This document shows positions 55,890 through 64,000 of a stretch of 64,000 nt of DNA, piece by piece. Each line of letters opens with the position of its first letter. Positions within the stretch are counted from its first letter, which is position 1. Both the position numbers and the translations under genes were made by a program. The DNA is from Gordionus sp. m RMFG-2023 (lineage: Eukaryota > Nematomorpha > Gordioida > Chordodea > Parachordodidae): the NCBI RefSeq assembly GCF_954871325.1, contig NC_088779.1, positions 9,426,846 through 9,490,845 of the forward strand. The letters are read 5' to 3'. Under the pieces are notes generated by a model. The model had not been told where the DNA came from. It searched no databases and saw only the letters and a program-made list of their open reading frames with translations.

Positions 55890-56350
55890 ACAGGGATTCA
55901 AACCGCTTAAACCGATATTAACCGTTATTATTTATAGAAACCGGAACTGAACCGTTAAAAATTTTGTCAAGGTCTATGAACCGGAATCTTTTGATACCTT
56001 AACACTCCTTTAAAGATAATCAATAAACCGCTTTTAATTGATAAGCATCAGTATATTTGACGGTACTAGCTACCAATGTTTAGTATAGTGATTCTCATCA
56101 TAAAATTCATTTTTTCTCCTTTATAATCTTACGGAAGGATATCTTGAAAATATTTTAATTGTATTCGGCCTCAATATGGCTTTTTTAGGGAATTTGGATA
56201 AAAAAATTCTACTTCTCTTTATACAATTCTAATAAATTTGTATGCTAAAAGATTCGAACCAGTTTTTAAAAGTTCAAACTAAACTTATAGTTATAGTTTT
56301 TTTAGGAACCGAACTTAAACCGTTATATTTATCAGACCCAACATTACTCG
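55890..56350. repeat. AACCG-rich segment
   Basis: AAACCGCTTAAACCG, TAACCGTTA, AACCGGAACTGAACCGTTA and, on the right, GGAACCGAACTTAAACCGTTA recur within 460 bases. The pattern resembles the subterminal repeats of a hAT-type element; no ends were resolved. Confidence 0.4.
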
Positions 56351-58694
56351 TTATGGTTCAAATTATTGATCATTTCATTTTAAAATTTCCCTTCTTCGAC
56401 TATGTTCAATACACCAAAAAAAAATGTATACATGGAGAGGACAATATTATACTTAATTTAGATCAATTGGGTGTTCTCTTTTTAAAGAATAATTTAATGA
56501 ACTAAAATGTCTTATCCATTTATATTATTTTAGCATTCTTTTTGACTAATCTGGCGGCAATTGTTGGTTCATAAAATATGGTGACATACAAGATAGTTCG
56601 CTAAAAATGGGTGTGCAAAATATTTTTTATGGACGGACATTTTAATTTTGAATATATTGCAAATTAATTATTTTTCCTTCCAAAATATGGTCAAGAATTT
56701 TACTACCCCGGGCTAAAAACTTTTGTAAACTTCTTTCCAGGTCTAATCGGGTTGGGCCATGCTTATCTCTATTGCTGAACACACGCTATTTCGATCTGAA
56801 AAATATTTTACACGCTCATAAAAAAATTGAGTATATTTCGATGTGAATGTGAAGGGATTTTCTATTTTTGCTAATTCTAATTCCTATATGGATCAACAAT
56901 TAATATATAGAAATAATCAAACCATCATTATAAATTCATATTAAAATGGAAAGATAGATATAAATGTGAATAGTGAATGAAAATATTTAGTTTTTGTTTA
57001 AAATAAAGGAGTTTATTATCTTCATTGTACAATCAAAGTGGTTTTTATAGCATTTGATTTTCTATTCTTTTATATATACAAATTTTTTTGACTCGGGAAA
57101 ATGTTAAAATCTCTAAATCAAAGAGATATTCACCCATGATTTTCCCCCATTTTCTCTAATATTTAGTTTTTGTTTCTATTAAGTTTATAATAAATATTGA
57201 TTTCAATTATAATAGTATCACTTTTTAAAATCCTAAATGTATTCATCTCCCCAATCCCTGTAACATTTTTTTTATAACAATTTATTATCGTCACATATTC
57301 TGAGCTATATAACATTCCATGTATTAATATTTTTTTTTTGCTTTGAACCTCCTTGTTGTCAAACAAGGTTTCTATCTATTTTATAAACTTTCGTTCTCCC
57401 TATCTAATAATGTGGTTTATCCCGCAATTACATAACTAACAATTTTTTAATCCAAATAAGACTCAACTATCTCATCTTCCTATGCCAAAATAAAATTTCA
57501 GGTATAAATATATATACATGCTTTCCAGTTCCAGTCCTAAATATCATTAGATAAATTATTTTGCCATTTATTCATTCCCTACAAATTGTTAAACTTAATT
57601 CGGGAACATTGTACAATAAGGTGTTTCTGAATTCCCCGTTGATGACATTAAAAAATAGTTGGCTTACTGTCTTACTTTAGTAAAATTCTTCTCACCTCAA
57701 AATTAACAGATATATTTTCAATTCATAATATTATATCCATTTATATAATTCGTCAAAAGGTTCTCTATTTCCTCTAGATTTTAATCTTCTGTATACGTCT
57801 CCATATGTATCCTAAAATAAATGAATCAGGCCTATTAGTAGTAATCAATTTGCTTACTTATCTTTTTAACTATTCTGCGATTCAAGAATTTATTACATTT
57901 TTAAAATAATTTCCTTGTTAAATAATTTTTTAAAAAATTCTCTTCATACCAAACTCTTCCATTTTGAAAATAGATTATATAATATAATGTAGATAAAGAA
58001 TATTTTTTTTGATGAAATACCGATACGGAAATATTGATTCTACTTTCCTAGCGGATAAAAGACTTTTTATCATTTCAAATATAATATCAAAAATATCTTG
58101 ACATAAAATCTAAAAAAAAAATTCGGTTTTCTCTTTTTGTTGGGAAATTATTATGTTATTCAACATCAATATATCATTAATTAATTTTTTAACCAATTTC
58201 TAAATTATATTTTATTATTATTATATAGATCAATTAATACGTTTTGAACCATCATTATACAAAGTTGACACAATACAATCAATGATAATATAATATAATA
58301 TAAAAATTTAGGCTAATGGATCGAGGAAAAATAGATAAATAATGAAGGGAAATATATTCATCTTCAAATAAAATATTAATTTATTATCAAACGAATTTTA
58401 ATTAAATGGAATGTTAATAATTAATTGAATTAGATATTATAAATTCTTTTATTGATAAATGGAATAGATTTTTATTGTGTATAATGCAAAGAAGAAGGAA
58501 AGGCCGGTAAAAAAACGGCAGGAGTTAGGCCAGGGCTGGAGAATGCCATTTGGATTATTCCTTAAGTGGGTACAGAATAAACATTTTTTGAATATAAATC
58601 ATTTTTTAAATTTATTTTATTAAAATTATCCTCATTTTCATCACATTGGAGATAGTCAATAGAGTGATCATTTATTTTTGTGATTAATTATGAG

Positions 58695-59010
58695 GTTTGG
58701 CATAGGCGTATCCTGGATTTTCCTTTAAGGGGGGCACTATTAGGCGAGTTTCTCTCCATTAAGTTTATTTAGAGGTCTTTCGGTTCACCTATTGTTGGCC
58801 TTTGGCTATGTTTTATTTTTATAAAAATAATTTTTAGGTTTTCACTACTTATTTTTACAATAATGCTTTTTTCTAAAAATTTTTGATTATAGTTGTTTAT
58901 TAAAATTATTAACTTTTGCTAATTTTTCTTTCAAATTATTGTTTATAATTATATATTGTATACACTGGGGGGGGGGAGGATATTAGCTTAAAATGATATT
59001 TACAAGAACA
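58695..59010 (-). repeat. dispersed repeat, inverted copy of 54465-54815
   Basis: It starts GCATAGGCGTATCCTGGATT and ends beyond a G-run with GCTTAAAATGATATTTACAA. It has the same word order as 54465-54815, on the opposite strand. Confidence 0.65.
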
Positions 59011-61264
59011 GGCAAATTTCCAATGGTGTGGGAAATTTCCAATTTTCCAACCCTTTCGTCAAGACTAACAGGTATGTATTTCATAAATGAATATGGAAGT
59101 GTTATCCGAAGTATGAACCCTCATTCTAAAACAAAGGGTTCGTATCTGGGTTCATAAGTACCATAAAGCGGGACTGGAAACCCTTATAAAAATTTAACGG
59201 GCTTTTTTGTACACTGCCATTGAAGATTTTTAATATATGTGTATACATTATAAAACTATATTTTAAAATTGATCAGCTCTTTATGGTAGGCACCACTTTG
59301 TCTCTGACCTGCCATTTGGTTCTAAATTTAAAATGTTTATCAAAATGTTCTTCAATATTCCTTCTATGATGACCAAAACTTAATCACTTAGGGGGTGACT
59401 TTATTCCGGATTTATCTTTTGCATTTTGTTTTATTGACATTATGAGATATGACGAAATTATTTGATAAAAATTATTTAAATTTTGATGAATAAAGATATC
59501 TTTTTAAAATGCAATTGTTAGAAGAGAGGGGATATCCCCCGAGAATTTAACAATATAGATATTTTTTTTTATTTTATTTCAAATATGTTTTGACCTCAAC
59601 GAATGTAATCCAAAACGGGAAAATATATGAAAATTTTAAATTTGAAACGCAGAATTTTAGCTCAGCCACGATATTTTTATTATAAAAAAGTTGTAAATTG
59701 TGCATTTAACTCATCCTCTATTAATCACTAATTTTAAAATTTACTCGTCATATTACAACACGATTTTTACCTTTATTATTCCAATTTGTAAAATTTTTAA
59801 TATTTAAGGTGTACTTTTTACCACTAACGCCCTATCTCAAAGCCTCTAAGTAGTTACTTAAATAACTATAGCACCACTTCTGTCCGGAATAAACTTGTAT
59901 GTGATTGCCTACTCATCTCAGAATCTATGATCTAAATTTTGATTAAATTCGTTTTTCCAAAAACGAGGGCAAAAATTGTTTTTTGTCACAAATATTTAAA
60001 CCTGGAGAGGCCTCAATCATATTTTAATAGAAATTGGGAATTTTTTTTAAAAAAATTTCCCCCAAATCTTAACCTTTCTCATCACGGAGAGATGTTATGT
60101 TCTACTTCCCACTTGTCACTTAGCCTAGTTTCCTTTAGTTCATCAAAAAACGTAGAATTGTAATTTAGACAAATTGGCATATGAGATCTCTTAGCATAGG
60201 CTTATTTGATTTCTTAAAAATGGAAACATTTTGTCTCTGAAAATTTTGTGGGAGAAATTGAGTCAAACCTTTTTTTAAAGTTATTTTATGTATGCCAAAA
60301 TACATTACATTTTATTTATTTGTAAATATTAAAAAATTCTCCCCCTTTCCCCAAAGAAAATCTTAGATAAACTACTGCGTTTTTGGTCTTGTTATTTTAT
60401 TAGCCCAAATCTTTAATAATTTTATTTTTTCTTATATACAAACAATAATATAAGACCAAATGATAAAACCTTGCAATTTGCTATTTTACTTTATCTATAA
60501 AATTAATTATTTTATAGAAAAGACAACAATTTATATATTATATAGACATTTTAATTTAAATCATTAGAGTATAAATAAATTACAGCAAAAATAAGCTTTT
60601 ACATTTTCCAAATCTTAACTTCGTCCTAAATATAAAGATTAATAGCAATTTTTATATTTTATAATAATTTAAAAATCTAATAAAATCAAACATTTAAATT
60701 TTATGTTTATTATAATATCTCTTAAAAATTTTTTTTAAACAATTATTAAAAGAACCTTTGTGCTACTGTGTAGCTTTTAATAAAATTAACATAATATTTG
60801 ATTATATAATAATTTATATTTATTACCTACTCTTCGCTACATATATATACATATAACATACCATGTTTTATTGGTATAAACAAAATTCAGCAAAGTGTCC
60901 TAATTAATTAATCAATTTATAATTAAATTTTTAAAAGATTCTGTTACAACTTATTTATTGCTATAAAAAAACGGCGAAAAAATAATGTTAAAATTAATTT
61001 TATCCTACTAAGAGAATAATCTTTTTTTCTTGTAAAAAAATTAATTAAATATTATACGAGTTGGAAGCTTGTAAATATTATCCTAATCTTATAATGAAAT
61101 GACCTTTTATCAAATTATCTTTTAACGATTACAGTATAACTTGTAGCTTCTCTCAAAGATTATTAAAAATTCCTGGGACAAATGAGAGGGCATAGAAAAA
61201 TTTTAAGTGGACTACAATTGTAGTTGACTTCACTCTTAATATGCCAAAAAAATATATAATATTT

Positions 61265-61486
61265 AAGGATAAAGGTCCCGATTTGGGTCGATTTTTAAAA
61301 ACGGCCCGATTAAGGTTTTAGCCTAAATAATATTGAGTAAGCCTTAAGATTCGGAAGTAGAAACCCAAACCTTTCTACAATCTATGAACAAAATCACCAT
61401 CACCAGGCTTACACAATATTATTTTGGTTATTATCTTAATCAGGTCGTTTTTTAAATCGAGCCGAAACCAGATTTATAACAGACTA
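61265..61486. mobile_element. diverged copy of the 38055 MITE family
   Basis: Arms GGGTCGATTTTTAAAAACGG and TCGTTTTTTAAATCGAGCCG are inverted, and the centre holds GGCTTACACAATATTATTTT as in 52751-52968. The size, 222 bases, matches the intact copy at 38055-38271. The ends have drifted. Confidence 0.6.
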
Positions 61487-62322
61487 CTCCCGGGCAGGGG
61501 GTTTATTTTTAAGTCCAGATCCGATTTTTTTAATTATATTATCATAAGGCACGTTGCTAGTCGAGTTCCAACCATAGTCTGCATGTTTGAGATATTTTTC
61601 TAGAAGTTTTAGTTATTATCATCCTAATCAAAATATTAAAAAAAACATTTTTCTCTTCGAAGTGGTCAGCAAGTTCTAAGTGTTTACTTGATAATAAAAT
61701 TAAATTTTTTTAAATATAATTTAAAGGTAAAATAAAAAAAATATATTATTTTACATTCAATTTTTAATAACAAATAAGGATGATTTTATTCCCGTTATGT
61801 TAAAATCATAAAGATTAACAAGGAGATTAAATAATATTAGTATAAAAATAATTTTATCGAGAAAAAAGCCTTAAAGATAACAATAGAATGGATCGATTGA
61901 TTCTCGCCTCAACAAAATTTTACTTATCATTTGACATCATTACATAATAATCATAATATAAGGGTAATATAATAATAGTAAATCAAATTTGAGTTTATTT
62001 ATGTAAAAGAGAATAAAAAGTTCTTGACATGAATGATGCGGTGGTTAAATAAGTTTTTTTTATAATGTTATTTTGTTTTGTTTGGAATATACATATAGAA
62101 TGTTTTGCATAATTTTTTTTATGAATTATTGTGGAAAAGAATTATAAGTTATATAACGTAAAAAAATGACCTTTTTGAATAAAATATATTTTATATTTCA
62201 TATCGAGAAAGATATTTATATCTATTTTTCTTATTTCATTTTTTTAAAAAAATATTCTTCCTTATTAATTTTTTTAAGGTAATATCAACTTTACCCAAGT
62301 TATACACATTCATATAAAATCG

Positions 62323-62560
62323 TAGGAGAGACCAGGGTAAGATTGACGGGATAAATAATTTTAACACGAATAACCTATTAATCTTTGAGCATAAAGACTT
62401 CAAATTTGGCGTGAAAATGTATTTTTGTTTATAATTTCTTACTTATGATATGTTCTTCTGTTTGGAAAATATTCCTAACTCGATATAATATGCCTAAAAC
62501 CCGGTTTACCCATAAAAGTATAAAAATTACCTCCTATTTTCTTTGTGCTCTTAGCCAACT
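62323..62560 (+). repeat. dispersed repeat, copy 2 (with 13417-13660)
   Basis: TAGGAGAGACCAGGGTAA, GATTGACGGGATAA, TTTGAGCATAAAGAC, AAATTTGGCGTG and GGTTTACCCA match copy 1 in order, with small gaps. Confidence 0.6.
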
Positions 62561-63682
62561 AAATTTAATATTAAAAATTTTATATTATGGGATGTGCAAT
62601 TAATTGCGTATCTATTTTTTCTTTGGGAATATTTATGAACAATTTGAATTGAAAAGAGATTTCGGGACCAAATATTTTGTGAAAAAAATTGGATGGCATA
62701 AAATATTATCCTTATAAGGGTAGGGGGCCAGACGCTACAGGGTTAGTAAATTTTTATATAAGGGGGGGGTGAAAGATGTATTTTGATTTTGTCCGAATTT
62801 TTAAAGCAATTGTAGAAATCGTTAAGACATGGAGAATGTGAAGCCTAACACATAAATTTATAAACACCAAATATGCATGGAAAAGGTATTTCTTTCTTTT
62901 TAAATTAAAAATATAATGTATATGTCACTGAAAAATTGACCTTTGAAACAAAATACACAAATTTGTTTTAATTTATTTTTAAAAAATATGTAATTATTCA
63001 AAGATTTTCTAAAAATGTAGTAAGTTCTTTAAAAAAATTCTCATGGGGGGAATATGACTCTCAAAAATCCGAACTATTAATAAAAAGTAATAACTAAGAG
63101 AATGGCTTAAGTAATATAAATAAGAAATTCTTTGCCGAAGGTAAAACCTTTCATTGGATTTCAAGTATATTTGTCATTTTTTGCTCCCCAATTTGATCAA
63201 ATGAGAGCCACACTGCCGAATATTTCTAAAATATTGGTAGCTATGGGGGCAAATATTACATTGTTTAGGTCAGAATTGTGAACTAATTCCAGGTGAGAAT
63301 TATACGACTTAGCCGAAATGTAGTCCAAAATGAGAAAGCCATTAGACCAGGGATTTCTCCCACGGGGTAGAAGGAAGTAGTTTTGATTTAGTTTTTATTT
63401 TATTTTGCTAATTTTGATTTGAATGATAGGTGAAAAAGAAACTGCGGGGGGAGTTTAAGAGGTAAATTATTGTTGGCTTAGTTAGATGTAAGTCTTTATA
63501 TTGGATCATTTTTTAGGAGAATATCGTCTTGTCTTTTGGAACTATCACTGAAATGGTCTACTTGTTCAATATTCTGCCTTAATGAAGTTAGGGTGATATA
63601 ATTAATCGCTCTGTGGCGGGGTTGACGTCTGCGGGAATATTATTTACAATGATGGAGGGGGTAACTTTTGCTATAGTTTAAC

Positions 63683-63802
63683 CATAGTCAACACAAGTAG
63701 GAGGAGTAACTGTGTTACAGCTAAGAAGAGGGCCAATGGAAATTCTGATCTGTTCTGCTGAGAGTATAAGTCCGAGATTGCATTCCATTCGTACTCCATC
63801 AT
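63683..63802 (-). CDS. candidate signal-peptide exon (possible nephrin-like first exon)
   Basis: On the minus strand it reads MMEYEWNAISDLYSQQNRSE, then FPLALFLAVTQLLLLLVLTM, before a GTTAAA donor. A polar N-terminus followed by about 19 hydrophobic residues looks like a signal sequence. It lies on the right strand and upstream of the nephrin-like gene, which lacks one. Against it: the exon ends in phase 0 while the first Ig exon needs phase 1, so at least one further exon would be required. The distance is 23 kb, and the other frames here are also partly open. Confidence 0.25.
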
Positions 63803-64000
63803 ATCTTTAAAGATAATTATTATGATCAACCTAGATATTTCAGTGGGTTTTCCTTCTTAAATATTAATCAAAGATAAATTAGTTTTTATTATTAAAATAA
63901 ATATCTGAAATATCCTAAAGGATTAAACTTTGTGATAACGAATTTCTAGAATTATCCGCCTCTTCACAAATTGTACTAGCGATGTGGAAAACTGGAGATA

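Larger units (their letters stand above)
47820..63682. other. long noncoding stretch, part 2 (intron or intergenic)
   Basis: Very AT-rich, with no confident host exon. Small open frames at 50998-51180, 56242-56505, 57163-57366 and 59939-60163 lack family features. Dispersed repeats, MITEs and possible SINE relics are listed separately. Confidence 0.4.

Noticed and set aside
56242-60163. Small frames at 56242-56505, 57163-57366 and 59939-60163
   Set aside because: No family features; the lengths are ordinary for chance frames, and the first overlaps the AACCG-rich repeat.
63480-63660. Minus-strand readings such as IPADVNPATERL that recall retroelement polyprotein linkers
   Set aside because: Too short and without neighbouring domains; the resemblance is not specific enough to call an element.

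Overview
The window is eukaryotic nuclear DNA from an animal, probably an arthropod. It is strongly AT-rich, genes are split by many GT-AG introns, and small DNA transposons are everywhere. The genus cannot be named from the sequence. The calls below come from reading motifs and splice phases; no database search was run.

Three host genes can be supported. (1) 268-8048, plus strand: seven exons of a SPOP/roadkill orthologue, the MATH-BTB substrate adaptor of CUL3 ubiquitin ligase. All exons join in phase to the stop; only the N-terminal exon lies upstream of the window. (2) 14936-16408, minus strand: a three-exon GNAT acetyltransferase with a second, YitH-like half (438 residues). (3) 21564-40130, minus strand: eighteen phase-consistent exons of a nephrin / Sticks-and-stones / Hibris family adhesion receptor (about nine Ig domains, one fibronectin III domain, one membrane segment, a cytoplasmic tail of about 470 residues). 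Its start lies upstream of 40130. A signal-peptide-like exon at 63683-63802 is a weak candidate, because its splice phase does not fit directly.

Between and inside these genes the DNA is dominated by hAT-superfamily elements. Coding relics lie at about 1060-1600, 18239-20580, 22725-24571 (terminal repeats and near-perfect 8-bp target duplication), 32740-34660 and 45544-45655. Short non-autonomous elements include 19502-20508 (inserted in another hAT, perfect 8-bp duplication), 36759-37094, 37664-38761 and the 217-bp 38055-38271 nested within it (perfect 8-bp duplication). Several sit in introns of the nephrin-like gene. Other repeats are a TA-flanked element at 9713-9985, a long inverted repeat at 4091-4752, a palindrome-like element at 25492-25611, and dispersed families with copies on both sides of the window.

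From 40131 to 63682 no confident host exon is visible. The stretch holds a 5'-truncated retroelement end whose endonuclease-like frame is still open (47421-47819), transposon scraps, possible SINE relics and simple repeats. It may be the long first intron of the nephrin-like gene or intergenic DNA.
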